NCBI RefSeq assembly: GCF_022063185.1
Contig: NZ_CP091913.1
Location: forward strand, 4,751,141 to 4,815,140
Origin: Nostoc sp. UHCC 0870
Lineage (GTDB): Bacteria > Cyanobacteriota > Cyanobacteriia > Cyanobacteriales > Nostocaceae
Length of the DNA: 64,000 nt
Direction: 5' to 3'
Shown: positions 1-8,459 of the stretch, one piece after another
Position numbering within the stretch: the stretch's first letter is position 1
Layout of the letters: every line of letters begins with the position of its first letter
The notes under the pieces: model-generated
What the model saw: the letters and a program-made list of their open reading frames with translations, nothing else
The model's database searches: none
Told to the model about the DNA's origin: nothing
Made by a program: the position numbers and the translations under genes

Positions 1-1
1 C

Positions 2-85
2 GCTGGTGCAGAAGAAAATGTCCTCAATTATTTTCGTACTCTGAATGACAAACGCCGCCAGATGATGATTAAGGATAGTTTATAG
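2..85 (+). CDS. C-terminal end of an unidentified protein cut by the window edge
   Basis: An open frame enters from the left edge and ends at the TAG at 83-85, giving 27 residues that finish with RRQMMIKDSL. No start is visible. The short mixed-charge tail is not enough to assign a family. It is reported because the frame is open from the first base and stops well before the convergent gene on the other strand. Confidence 0.35.
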   Translation, partial: AGAEENVLNYFRTLNDKRRQMMIKDSL

Positions 86-137
86 TTTAATCCCAGGCGA
101 TCGCACAATTCTTTTTGTCTCAAACCTTTCTGGATGT

Positions 138-1046
138 TCATGAGAGGATTAATTGGGGATAAACCATTGGCATTAACTGATCGAGAATTAAACCCAGCAT
201 TCGAGTTCCATTACCAGAATGCCAAAATTGATCCACCTCATACACTTGATGATTCTGCACTGATTTTAGCTGTCTCCAAAGGGGGTTCTTAGCTAACTGC
301 TGAGATAGTGGAACTGGTGAAGGTGGATAAGTCTGCACAAAGATAATATCTGGATTAACTTGGAGAATTTCTTTAAGTGATAAACTTGTGAAACCTGGCT
401 CATGATTTTTGGTCATAGGCTCAGACCAAGGATATTGAGCTAGTTGTTTAATCACACTACCAAAAGTCCCTGCGTCTGTCTCAATGATGAACTTTTGGCT
501 GAGACAGTTAAGAGTAGAACCACCCATCATCAACACAATTTTACGCTCATGTTCTGGGATAGCAAGACGATAAGCCTGAATTTTAGCTTCAATCCGCATG
601 ATAGCTGCTTCAGCTTCAGCCATACGCCCTGTTAATTGGGCAATGTCACGTAATCTGCGTAAAGTTGCATCAAATCCACTACCACCCATGAGATATATAG
701 GGGCAGTATTTCGCCACCACCAGCGATAAAACCGATGGGGAAATACCCAGCCGATGATCAGATCAGGCTGAGTATTTTGAATAGCTGAAAAATTTGGCAT
801 CATCCAAGACCCTACAGACATGAATTGTTGTGAGCTTTCCCCATAAAATTCTGGTCTGGAGGCTATTCCTTGAGAGAGATAGCCAACAGGTTCTAAACCA
901 AGTTCAACTAAGATATCAAGACCGGTTGCAGTTAAACAGACAATTCGCTTTGCTAATTGCGTTAACTTAATTTCGGTATGTGTGACATCAACAGCACAAT
1001 ATTGCTGTGGTTTAGATCCTGTTTCTAGGTTTGGTGCATTGTTCAT
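138..1046 (-). CDS. FecB/BtuF-like periplasmic-binding-fold protein without signal peptide
   Basis: A 302-residue protein of the TroA/BtuF-type binding fold. The N-lobe signature is seen in RIVCLTATGLDILVELGLEP, followed by QPDLIIGW, and the C-lobe in LAKNPLWRQLKSVQNHQVYEVD, which matches the end of every other binding protein in this window. Unlike them it begins directly with a hydrophilic segment: there is no signal peptide, no lipobox cysteine and no HxxGxTC motif, so it may be cytoplasmic or a chaperone-like or cobalamin/siderophore-sensing relative. A Trp-rich stretch (YRWWWRN) is unusual. The ATG at 1046 is the only reasonable start. It lies next to the aldolase gene with 62 bases between them, same strand. 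Family assignment is firm; ligand and location are unknown. Confidence 0.75.
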   Translation of the reverse strand: MNNAPNLETGSKPQQYCAVDVTHTEIKLTQLAKRIVCLTATGLDILVELGLEPVGYLSQGIASRPEFYGESSQQFMSVGSWMMPNFSAIQNTQPDLIIGWVFPHRFYRWWWRNTAPIYLMGGSGFDATLRRLRDIAQLTGRMAEAEAAIMRIEAKIQAYRLAIPEHERKIVLMMGGSTLNCLSQKFIIETDAGTFGSVIKQLAQYPWSEPMTKNHEPGFTSLSLKEILQVNPDIIFVQTYPPSPVPLSQQLAKNPLWRQLKSVQNHQVYEVDQFWHSGNGTRMLGLILDQLMPMVYPQLILS

Positions 1047-1108
1047 TCAGTGATTTTTCAGCTACGGTAATCAGATTTTAGTTTTTTCTATCCCGTTCTA
1101 GGATCAGG

Positions 1109-2149
1109 TTAAACTAATACAGGTGTTTTTTCCATATCTGGACTGTACTTACCTACACTAGCAGCACTATTCAATTTAGCCCGATGATAAAGTAGTTGTT
1201 GTGCAGCTTGGGTATTGGCATCATTGCCACGCCAGTATTCTAAAGCGGATTGTTGAATTGCCCGTGCATAGGAAAATGTAACACGCCAAGGCAGGCGATC
1301 GCCATATCTAGCATTCATTGTATTTAAATGCGCCGATGACTGTTCATTGGTTTGTCCACCCGATAGAAATGCTACACCTGGAACTGATGCAGGTACATTA
1401 TTCAGTAAGCATTCGATAGTTTGGTCTGCTACTTGATCTACGGTTGAAGGAGTAGAACAATTAAGTCCAGCGATTACCATACTGGGCTTGAGAATCATTT
1501 GATCAAACGCTACTTTGTGCAACCGCAGTTGAGTAAATACTGCTTGCAAAGTTTGATCTGTAACTTCATAACAAAGCTCAATAGTATGGTCTCCATCAAT
1601 TAGCACTTCTGGTTCGACAATCGGTACTAATCCACCTTCTTGACACAGTACCGCATAACGAGCTAAAGCATGGGCATTGGCTTCAATGCAAGTACGACTA
1701 GGAATACCTTCACCGATGGTAATTACAGCCCGCCACTTGGCAAATCTCGCACCCATTTTATAGTATTCAGCAATGCGCGAACCTAATTCATCCAGTCCTT
1801 CTGTCACCTTTTCGCCAGGACATCCAGCTAAATCTTTTGCCCCTCCATCTACCTTGATGCCAATAATTATCCCCGCCTGTTGCATGATTTGGGTAAAAGG
1901 TACACCTGTTTGTGATGATTGACGAATGGTTTCATCGTACAAAATTGCACCACTAATAAACTCACTTAAGTTAGGAGTCGTCAAAATTAGCTCTCTGTAA
2001 GCACGACGACGATCTTCTGTGGTGGGAATCCCTAGCTTATCAAACCGCTTGTTACAAGTACCATTACTTTCATCCATTGCCAAAATTCCCTTACCAGGAG
2101 CAACCATTGCTTGGGCAGTAGCTCTCAATTCTTGAGCATAATTACTCAT
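1109..2149 (-). CDS. fda: fructose-bisphosphate aldolase, class I
   Basis: Class I (Schiff-base) fructose-1,6-bisphosphate aldolase, interconverting fructose-1,6-bisphosphate with dihydroxyacetone phosphate and glyceraldehyde-3-phosphate in the cytoplasm. Visible family blocks are GKGILAMDESNGT near the N-terminus, the KWRAV lysine, the VEPEVLIDGDH segment, and the Schiff-base lysine in MILKPSMVIAGLN, then FLSGGQTNE. The length of 346 residues is usual for the family. The frame is open 15 codons further upstream, but AGAGGA at about eight bases before the ATG at 2149 supports the start MSNYAQ. It is housekeeping metabolism and not part of the siderophore island; cyanobacteria usually also carry a class II enzyme. 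Confidence 0.95.
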   Translation of the reverse strand: MSNYAQELRATAQAMVAPGKGILAMDESNGTCNKRFDKLGIPTTEDRRRAYRELILTTPNLSEFISGAILYDETIRQSSQTGVPFTQIMQQAGIIIGIKVDGGAKDLAGCPGEKVTEGLDELGSRIAEYYKMGARFAKWRAVITIGEGIPSRTCIEANAHALARYAVLCQEGGLVPIVEPEVLIDGDHTIELCYEVTDQTLQAVFTQLRLHKVAFDQMILKPSMVIAGLNCSTPSTVDQVADQTIECLLNNVPASVPGVAFLSGGQTNEQSSAHLNTMNARYGDRLPWRVTFSYARAIQQSALEYWRGNDANTQAAQQLLYHRAKLNSAASVGKYSPDMEKTPVLV

Positions 2150-2484
2150 ATTTAAGTCCTCTAAAGTTACAACTATTATGAAAGATTTGCACAATTATTG
2201 CAAGTCTTTATCAAAAAGAATATAATCCTGATTAATGAAGATGTGTTCTATGTTTGTCTAATATCAGATGGTATGTAGCCTGCAAAGAAGCTAAAAAGCT
2301 TGCTATCAAAGGATAAAGAGATTGATTTACCAGAAAAAATTTATATTCATGTCATTTATTTCTCCAAGATTTATGATAAAAAATCTCAATACTAATTTTT
2401 GAATAGCCCCAAATGCTACTGTTCCTCAGAACATTCTGTAGGTACAGTCCAAAATCTAAAATTCTGTGATTGGGAGTAGAAGCC
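2150..2484. other. intergenic region between divergent genes
   Basis: 335 bases between the start of the aldolase gene on the minus strand and the start of the small gene at 2485 on the plus strand. It is AT-rich and must hold both promoters. I see no strong hairpin, Fur-like site or conserved ORF here. Confidence 0.5.
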
Positions 2485-2913
2485 GTGAATGCGAATGAAA
2501 AAGTCAACAGTTGGAATATGGTGAGTAAAATTGCTACTGTGATCAATCTCTTTAAAGCCGAATTTCCCGATAGTGTCGCAGATTTAAGTCCCTGGTTAAA
2601 AAATCCAGAAACCGAAAAATTCCATGATCCATACTCGGTGGATTTAGCTTTTCATTTTTCTAGACGTAGTTGTCTTTGCCAGAGTTATTGTATTTTGATG
2701 CAAATTCGGCTGTCCTCAGCAAATGAATCTGCAATGCAAAGAATTATAGAAATTGAACTTTCTGGACATGACTATATGGGACAACAATGGCAATTTGCTA
2801 CTATAGAACACGGTAAATTCCACGGTGTGATGCTACCTTTGCCAGAAGCTGAACAAAAAATTAGACATATTTGTCGTCAGATTCTGAGTTTTTGGAGTAA
2901 CGTCGATTTTTGA
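2485..2913 (+). CDS. conserved hypothetical protein, about 142 aa
   Basis: A soluble 142-residue protein with no signal peptide or membrane segment. It has an amphipathic N-terminus (MVSKIATVINLFKAEF), a central Arg/Cys segment (SRRSCLCQSYCILMQIRL) and the ending HICRQILSFWSNVDF. I do not recognise the family with confidence; it resembles small cyanobacterial proteins of unknown function. Start choice: the frame is open from a TTG at 2470, but GGGAG at 2472-2476 lies eight bases before a GTG at 2485, which is the better start; an ATG at 2518 is a second option. It precedes the first AraC gene by 218 bases, same strand, with no evident functional link. Confidence 0.6.
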   Translation: MNANEKVNSWNMVSKIATVINLFKAEFPDSVADLSPWLKNPETEKFHDPYSVDLAFHFSRRSCLCQSYCILMQIRLSSANESAMQRIIEIELSGHDYMGQQWQFATIEHGKFHGVMLPLPEAEQKIRHICRQILSFWSNVDF

Positions 2914-3131
2914 CATAACTTTGACTTGGCTAAGGCAAGTTTGAAGACATTTATTTTAGCTGATGAGCAAATTGATTGGATTTTTTAGTTACTATGATTA
3001 ATCACAGGCGATGTATCGCCGTTGCTAGACAACATGATTGCATTCTGATAAACTTACACTCAAAGCTATTTGAGAAAGTTTATCTATAGCCTTCTCAGTT
3101 AAATGAGATGAGGTGTTTTGTAGGATAGGGC

Positions 3132-4118
3132 ATGGCGAATATTATTTCACTCGCAGATTACCAAGAATTTTGGAGAGAACGCAATCAAAAAACTAGACAA
3201 CCAGACCCATCAGACCCATCTGATATTATTAATATATGTCCTCAACAATTTGGTAGTGGATATGAACGTTGGATTGAACTGCGGGACATTAGTTTATTAA
3301 TTATTGATGCGGAATTTCATCACGATTTAGTAATAGAAAGAAAGTATTCAGATAGTTTTAGTGGTGGACTAGAATTTGGTTTTCATCTCTCAGGCTATTG
3401 GAATAATATTCATGCTGGGAAAAACTTCTTTCAAAGTGGAGGTTTAAACCAGAATAACACATCAGAATTATTGCGATCGCAGCGACTTTTAAAGGTAGAT
3501 ATACATTCCGAATCCCCTGAATTAATCCATAGTTTTATTACAGGTGGCTTAAATCCCATATCCTCAGAAATGCTCAAAAAGCTGATTGAAACTGATCAAG
3601 AGCCATATCGTCAAATAGATCATACTACTCCAGAAATGCGAGTTGCCCTAGAACAAATTATCAATTGTCCCTTTACAGGCTTAACCAAAAAAATTTATTT
3701 AGAAAGTAAATGTTTAGAAATAATTGCCTTGAAAATTGAACAATTAACCGCCATAGAAAGTAATTCCACAAAAGCCTCTGTTTTAAAGGGAGATGATATT
3801 GATAGAATTTATTATGCCAAAGAAATTTTAACGGGAAATTTAGACAATCCCCCTTCTTTAATAGAACTAGCCAGACAAGTAGGATTAAACGACTATAAAC
3901 TCAAGCTAGGCTTTCGCCAAGTATTTGGTACAACTGCATTTAGCTACTTACACCAACAACGCATGGAAAAAGCACGCCAATTACTTTTAGAAGGTCAAAT
4001 GAATGTCAAAGAAGTAGCGCGTGCTGTTGGCTATACTAATCAAAGCCATTTTGCTACAGCCTTTCGTAAGCAATTCGGTACTAACCCTAAATCCTATGAT
4101 TTATTACTAAGAGCCTGA
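3132..4118 (+). CDS. AraC/PchR-type transcriptional regulator of cassette A
   Basis: A 328-residue AraC-family regulator. The N-terminal two thirds is the ligand-sensing domain typical of cyanobacterial PchR-like proteins; the C-terminal 100 residues carry two helix-turn-helix motifs, LARQVGLNDYKLKLGF and VKEVARAVGYTNQSHFATAF. Family knowledge: PchR proteins bind a ferric siderophore and then activate receptor genes. It is followed on the same strand by a paired direct repeat (4151-4187) and the receptor gene at 4296, which I infer to be its target. The ATG at 3132 follows TAGGATAGGGC, a fair ribosome site. It belongs to the KLKxGF recognition-helix subgroup, shared with the regulators of cassettes B, E, F, G and the orphan at 48644. 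Confidence 0.93.
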   Translation: MANIISLADYQEFWRERNQKTRQPDPSDPSDIINICPQQFGSGYERWIELRDISLLIIDAEFHHDLVIERKYSDSFSGGLEFGFHLSGYWNNIHAGKNFFQSGGLNQNNTSELLRSQRLLKVDIHSESPELIHSFITGGLNPISSEMLKKLIETDQEPYRQIDHTTPEMRVALEQIINCPFTGLTKKIYLESKCLEIIALKIEQLTAIESNSTKASVLKGDDIDRIYYAKEILTGNLDNPPSLIELARQVGLNDYKLKLGFRQVFGTTAFSYLHQQRMEKARQLLLEGQMNVKEVARAVGYTNQSHFATAFRKQFGTNPKSYDLLLRA

Positions 4119-4150
4119 AATACAGCTATTTGCTGTTATTTTTCGTAAAA

Positions 4151-4187
4151 ATCCGTCTTTGGTTCAAAAAAATCCGTCTTCGGTTCA
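4151..4187 (+). promoter_or_regulatory. paired direct-repeat operator upstream of receptor A
   Basis: Two copies of a 16-bp unit, ATCCGTCTTTGGTTCA and ATCCGTCTTCGGTTCA, one mismatch apart, start 21 bases apart (two helical turns). They lie between the AraC stop and the receptor start. This is the geometry of tandem AraC-family half-sites; binding by the adjacent regulator is inferred. Confidence 0.7.
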
Positions 4188-4295
4188 ATCAGGTCTTCAA
4201 AGTCACATCCATTGTAGATTAAGCTTCTTAACAAAGATTCTTAGCTGTAAAAATTACACCCTCTGGTATGAGAGGCTGGTCTAGGTGAGGAGATT

Positions 4296-6869
4296 ATGAG
4301 GCGACAACCGCAATTATTGATGGGTTTATGGTTAGCAGGGATAGTAGTCACTGTACAACCAGCTTGGGGTAGTGGAAATCCTCCCTTGTCTGAAAGCGGT
4401 AGTATCTCTACAAATCCTCAGAGATTACTATCTCAAGCATCCACACCGCAATCTCCCATTCTGGTAAATGGAGTGCGGATTGATACTACAAACCAGGGTA
4501 TAGAAGTAATTCTAGAGACTAAGCAAGGTGAAAAATTACAAGTAGTCAATAGCAATTCAGGTAATAGCTTAATAGCTGAGATTACCAATGCTCAACTAAG
4601 TTTACCTTCAGGAAATACATTTCGGCAAGAAAACCCTTTTGCGGGTATTACTGAAGTTACAGTTATCAACCAAGACAGTAATACTATCAGAATAACTGTC
4701 ACCGGAGAGGTGGGAACACCCACTTATGAACTATTCGATAGTGATGCAGGTTTAATTTTAAGTGTGACACCTGTATCACCTTCCGCATCTCAACCAGAAA
4801 CGCCACAACAACCACCGGAGGAGAAACCAACTACAGAAACTCCGACATCACAACCAACAGCTGAAACTGATACACCCATTGAACTGGTAGTTACAGGTGA
4901 ACAAGATAGCTATCGAGTCAGGGAAGCAACAACCGGCACAAAAATAGAAGTTCCTTTGCGTGATGTTCCCGCATCTATCCAAGTTATACCTAAAGAAATT
5001 ATTCGAGACAGACAAGTAGTTAGACTCAACGAACTAGCAGAAAATGTTAGCGGTGTGCGTCCTCAATCAACTTTAGGCGGACTAGCATCTCAAGGTTATT
5101 TTATTCGTGGTTTTGCTACAGGTTTTGAAAACCTGCGTGATGGTTTTAAAGATTTTGGTTTTACCAGTCCGCGTGATGTAGCTGGTGTTGAAAGAGTAGA
5201 ATTTCTCAAAGGGCCTGCTTCCGTTTTATATGGAAGTGCTACCAGTCCCGGTGGCATAGTCAACACAATTACTAAAAAACCTCTATCAGAACCCTTCTAT
5301 CAAATTGGTGGTACATTTGGGAGTTATGATTTTTATCGTGGCACAATTGATCTCACCGGTCCACTCACAGAAAATCGGGCAGCACTTTATCGGCTCAATG
5401 TAGCTTATGAAAACGCTAACAGTTTCCGGGATTTTGTAGAAAACGAAAGTACATTTATTAATCCTGTTGTTAGTTTGAAAGTAGGAGAAAATACCGATCT
5501 CACATTTGCTTATGAATATCAGAAATACAACTACGTCTTTGATCGAGGTTTTCCTTCTAACAACACAGTAATTTTTGATCTTCCCATTAATCGATCTTTA
5601 GATGAACCAAATCTTCAGGATTCTGAATATAAATCCAATAACTTTACCTACGTTTTAGAAAGCCGATTTGGTTACAACAATAACTGGAAATTTCGCCAAG
5701 CCTTTAACGTCTTGAGTGTGAATGGTGCTTCCCAAGGTGTACAACCTGACTCTATTAATGAAGATGGACAAACAGCCCGCCGCAGATTTCGTCGTTCTGA
5801 AAGTGACCAAACAAACCTTGCTTTTCAAAATGAAATTAGCGGTAAATTTAACATAGGCTCAATTAGCCATAATGTCTTAGTTGGATTGGAGTTGACTAGT
5901 AATCAATTCCAAAGCAATTTTTTCCGGGGTAATATTGCAGACTTAAATATATTCAACCCAGTATATGGCGCACAACCAGAACTTATACGTCGTACTTACG
6001 CTGGGGAATATGGCGGGGAAAATGTTGCATTTTACTTACAAGATTTAATCGAAATCACCCCCAATCTTAAATTATTAGCTGGTGGTCGTTTTGACTGGGT
6101 AAACTCCTACGACAGATACGAAGATGACCCAGATTTTAACACTAGAAACTCAGATTCAGAATTTTCTCCCCGTTTAGGTATAGTTTATCAACCTACAGAC
6201 ACCACTTCAATTTATGCCAGTTGGACAAATGCTTTCAACCCGCAAACATTTGGCAGAAACCGCAATAATGAACCATTTAAACCAGAAACATCAGAACAAT
6301 TTGAAATAGGAATTAAACAAGATTTTCTGGATAATCGTCTCTCAGCTACTTTAGCTTTTTTTGATATTACCAAGAATAATGTATTAACTCCTGATCCAGT
6401 AGATTCTGATTTTAGTGTCCAAACTGGTGAACAAAGAAGCCGAGGAGTTGAGCTAGATGTAGTTGGAGAAATTTCACCAGGTTGGAAAATCATTGCTACT
6501 TATGCTTACACAGATGCTTATGTAAGTAAAGATAATAACTCTGATTTATTAAATGATCGGTTAGCTGGTGTACCTTATCATGGTGCTAGTTTGTGGTCTA
6601 CTTATGAATTTCAAAAAGGAAATTTACAAGGGTTGGGACTAGGATTAGGATTAGTTTATGCAGGTGAGCGTGAAGCCTCTTTACCAAATCAAATCCAAAT
6701 TCCTTCTTATTTAAGAACAGACGCTAGCATTTTTTATAAGCAAAATAATTGGCGCGCGGCTGTCAACATTAAAAATATGTTTGACACAAAGTATTATGAA
6801 TCCCAAGGTTTTTTCGTTGTTCCAGCCGCACCTTTCACTGTTTTAGGAACTATTTCCTTTGAATTTTAA
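4296..6869 (+). CDS. AMIN-domain TonB-dependent siderophore receptor, cassette A
   Basis: An 857-residue outer-membrane receptor for a ferric siderophore. Order: signal peptide (1-25, ending QPAWG), an AMIN domain at about 55-158 (VNGVRIDTTNQGIEVIL to LFDSDAGLILSV), a Pro/Glu/Thr/Gln-rich linker, a TonB box PIELVVTGEQ, the plug domain (DVPASIQVIPKEIIRD, VERVEFLKGPASVLYGS, GGIVNTITKKPLSEPFY), then a 22-strand barrel ending in the expected terminal aromatic (GTISFEF). Gene and barrel are complete. GAGGAG lies just before the ATG. Upstream is the cassette operator, and the SBP follows after 347 bases. FecA/FpvA-type family; the siderophore cannot be read from sequence. Confidence 0.95.
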   Translation: MRRQPQLLMGLWLAGIVVTVQPAWGSGNPPLSESGSISTNPQRLLSQASTPQSPILVNGVRIDTTNQGIEVILETKQGEKLQVVNSNSGNSLIAEITNAQLSLPSGNTFRQENPFAGITEVTVINQDSNTIRITVTGEVGTPTYELFDSDAGLILSVTPVSPSASQPETPQQPPEEKPTTETPTSQPTAETDTPIELVVTGEQDSYRVREATTGTKIEVPLRDVPASIQVIPKEIIRDRQVVRLNELAENVSGVRPQSTLGGLASQGYFIRGFATGFENLRDGFKDFGFTSPRDVAGVERVEFLKGPASVLYGSATSPGGIVNTITKKPLSEPFYQIGGTFGSYDFYRGTIDLTGPLTENRAALYRLNVAYENANSFRDFVENESTFINPVVSLKVGENTDLTFAYEYQKYNYVFDRGFPSNNTVIFDLPINRSLDEPNLQDSEYKSNNFTYVLESRFGYNNNWKFRQAFNVLSVNGASQGVQPDSINEDGQTARRRFRRSESDQTNLAFQNEISGKFNIGSISHNVLVGLELTSNQFQSNFFRGNIADLNIFNPVYGAQPELIRRTYAGEYGGENVAFYLQDLIEITPNLKLLAGGRFDWVNSYDRYEDDPDFNTRNSDSEFSPRLGIVYQPTDTTSIYASWTNAFNPQTFGRNRNNEPFKPETSEQFEIGIKQDFLDNRLSATLAFFDITKNNVLTPDPVDSDFSVQTGEQRSRGVELDVVGEISPGWKIIATYAYTDAYVSKDNNSDLLNDRLAGVPYHGASLWSTYEFQKGNLQGLGLGLGLVYAGEREASLPNQIQIPSYLRTDASIFYKQNNWRAAVNIKNMFDTKYYESQGFFVVPAAPFTVLGTISFEF

Positions 6870-7216
6870 GGTTATTAATTAACAAGAATTACGCAAATTT
6901 ATTCACACTAGATTGTCCACATAGAAATTACCTTAGAAGATATTTCTAAAGTAAATATTAAGTAGGGGAGGCAAAAAGCGGTGTGGATTTTCCTCCCGCT
7001 TTATTGCCGTTGTGTTACGGCCGTTTCAGGATTTGGGAGTGTGAGCAAATGATATCTAGCCGTAACGCACCAACATCATAAGGTGCGTTACACATTGCTT
7101 TAACGCATCTTACACATTTAATGTTTACTTGATAATTCATGTATTATATTGAGAGATAAGGTAATAATTATATTTAGATAGTATCCTTTACATTAAAAAT
7201 ATGCTGGTATAGAGTG
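6870..7216. other. intergenic region with hairpins and a dispersed palindrome
   Basis: 347 bases between the receptor and SBP of cassette A. GGGAGG (6966-6971) pairs with CCTCCC (6992-6997), extended by A/T pairs, a possible terminator of the receptor transcript. Further on, GTAACGCACC (7062-7071) pairs with GGTGCGTTAC (7082-7091), nested with GTTACGGC (7014-7021) and GCCGTAAC (7059-7066). The second pair has the look of the palindromes dispersed in Nostoc-type genomes. The last 100 bases are AT-rich and probably hold the SBP promoter. Confidence 0.5.
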
Positions 7217-8215
7217 ATGGGCAGTAATTCATTTATAAAAAGTAAGCGGTTTTTAAATTACATTATATTGTTTATACTGGTAGTCATTCTATTATTTATA
7301 TTCAGTATTTATTATAAATTTTCACAATTTAATTTACCAGAGCCAAAAATATTAACCTCAAAATGTCGATTAATTAAGCATGAATTAGGCGAAACTTGTA
7401 TTCCTCTTAATCCACAACGCATTATTGTTACAGAACAAGTATCACTAGAAGCTTTAATCGCATTAGGTTTGAAACCAATAGCAACAGTAGATACAGCTTT
7501 TGTAGCTAGCAAAAATACTTTTCTGAAAAATCAGATGAATGGTATAGCTTATATAGGAAAAGAAAATCAGTTTAATTTAGAAACAACACTGAAACTACAT
7601 CCAGACTTAATTATTGGTACATATGGTATTAATTCAGTAAATTATGATTTATTTTCGCAAATAGCACCTACAGTTAAATTACAAAATGTCCATAGTCAAT
7701 GGAAGGAAACTTTGATAAATCTTGCTGAAATAGTAAATAAAACTGCGACAGCAAAGACATTATTAATCGAATATCAACAACGTCTAGAAAAATTACGCAC
7801 TGCTTTGGGGGAGGAAATTAATCAAATAGAGGTGTCTGTGAGTCGATTTCACGGTGGTAATAAACTTCCTGCCTTTCGTTCTCAATATTCTTTTCCTGGC
7901 AGTATTTTGGCAGAGTTAGGAATTTCTATGCCAGTTCATCAACGTCAATTAATTAAGACTCCTGATGATACTTTAGTAACCCTCAGCTTAGAACGAATAG
8001 ACTTACTGGATGCTGATGTTTTATTTGTAGCTGTAGACCCTGGTGCTAGAGATTTATTCCAGAAATATCAAAATACTCGTCTTTGGCAAACCCTGAATGT
8101 AGTCCAGAATCAACGAGTTTATAGTGTTGATTCTAGTTACTGGATTTTTGGTAGTATTTTCTCAGCTAATGCCATAGTTGATGATTTATTTAAGTATTTA
8201 CTCAAATCAACGTGA
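7217..8215 (+). CDS. FecB-type ferric-siderophore binding protein, cassette A
   Basis: A 332-residue periplasmic binding protein of the FecB/FhuD (TroA-fold) family that would carry ferric siderophore to a FecCD importer. A strongly hydrophobic N-terminal segment (about 12-34) follows a Lys/Arg-rich start and has no lipobox, so it is anchored as a membrane helix or is cleaved. The family mark CRLIKHELGETCIPLNPQRI comes next, then LKLHPDLIIGTYG and the C-lobe VLFVAVDP and VVQNQRVYSVDSSYW. The start is GTGATG; the ATG at 7217 is preferred. It is close in sequence to the SBP at 62032 (same SRF-G-N and SSYWIFG motifs), suggesting recent shared ancestry. Confidence 0.92.
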   Translation: MGSNSFIKSKRFLNYIILFILVVILLFIFSIYYKFSQFNLPEPKILTSKCRLIKHELGETCIPLNPQRIIVTEQVSLEALIALGLKPIATVDTAFVASKNTFLKNQMNGIAYIGKENQFNLETTLKLHPDLIIGTYGINSVNYDLFSQIAPTVKLQNVHSQWKETLINLAEIVNKTATAKTLLIEYQQRLEKLRTALGEEINQIEVSVSRFHGGNKLPAFRSQYSFPGSILAELGISMPVHQRQLIKTPDDTLVTLSLERIDLLDADVLFVAVDPGARDLFQKYQNTRLWQTLNVVQNQRVYSVDSSYWIFGSIFSANAIVDDLFKYLLKST

Positions 8216-8225
8216 ATTGAATTTA

Positions 8226-8417
8226 TTACTTCAACTGGCTATACTCTTCATCATGGTCGGGGAGAATATCTTCCACATCCCGCAGCAGACGCACAGAAAA
8301 TAAAATCACTTCCACCCCTTTATCAGTGGGATTTGCTTTCACTTCCGTAATTGTGACAATACTTCCCGGAACAACAGGGGGATTGCTGGGAGTTGGGGGA
8401 GCATCCCACTTTGGCAA
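8226..8417 (-). pseudogene. chimeric relic: receptor AMIN start joined to MFS exporter end
   Basis: A 63-codon open frame that is not a real small gene. Its first part (IVTITEVKANPTDKGVEVIL) is the beginning of an AMIN domain as in the receptors here. It runs in frame into SVRLLRDVEDILPDHDEEYS, the C-terminus of the MFS exporter at 59803. The DNA at 8222-8300 matches 59798-59878 with only a few differences. A deletion that removed most of a receptor, any SBP and most of an exporter explains it. No receptor signal peptide precedes it. Confidence 0.8.
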
Positions 8418-8459
8418 ATATATCTTTTCTGTCTAACGTTGCAATCAGGTTATTACAGC

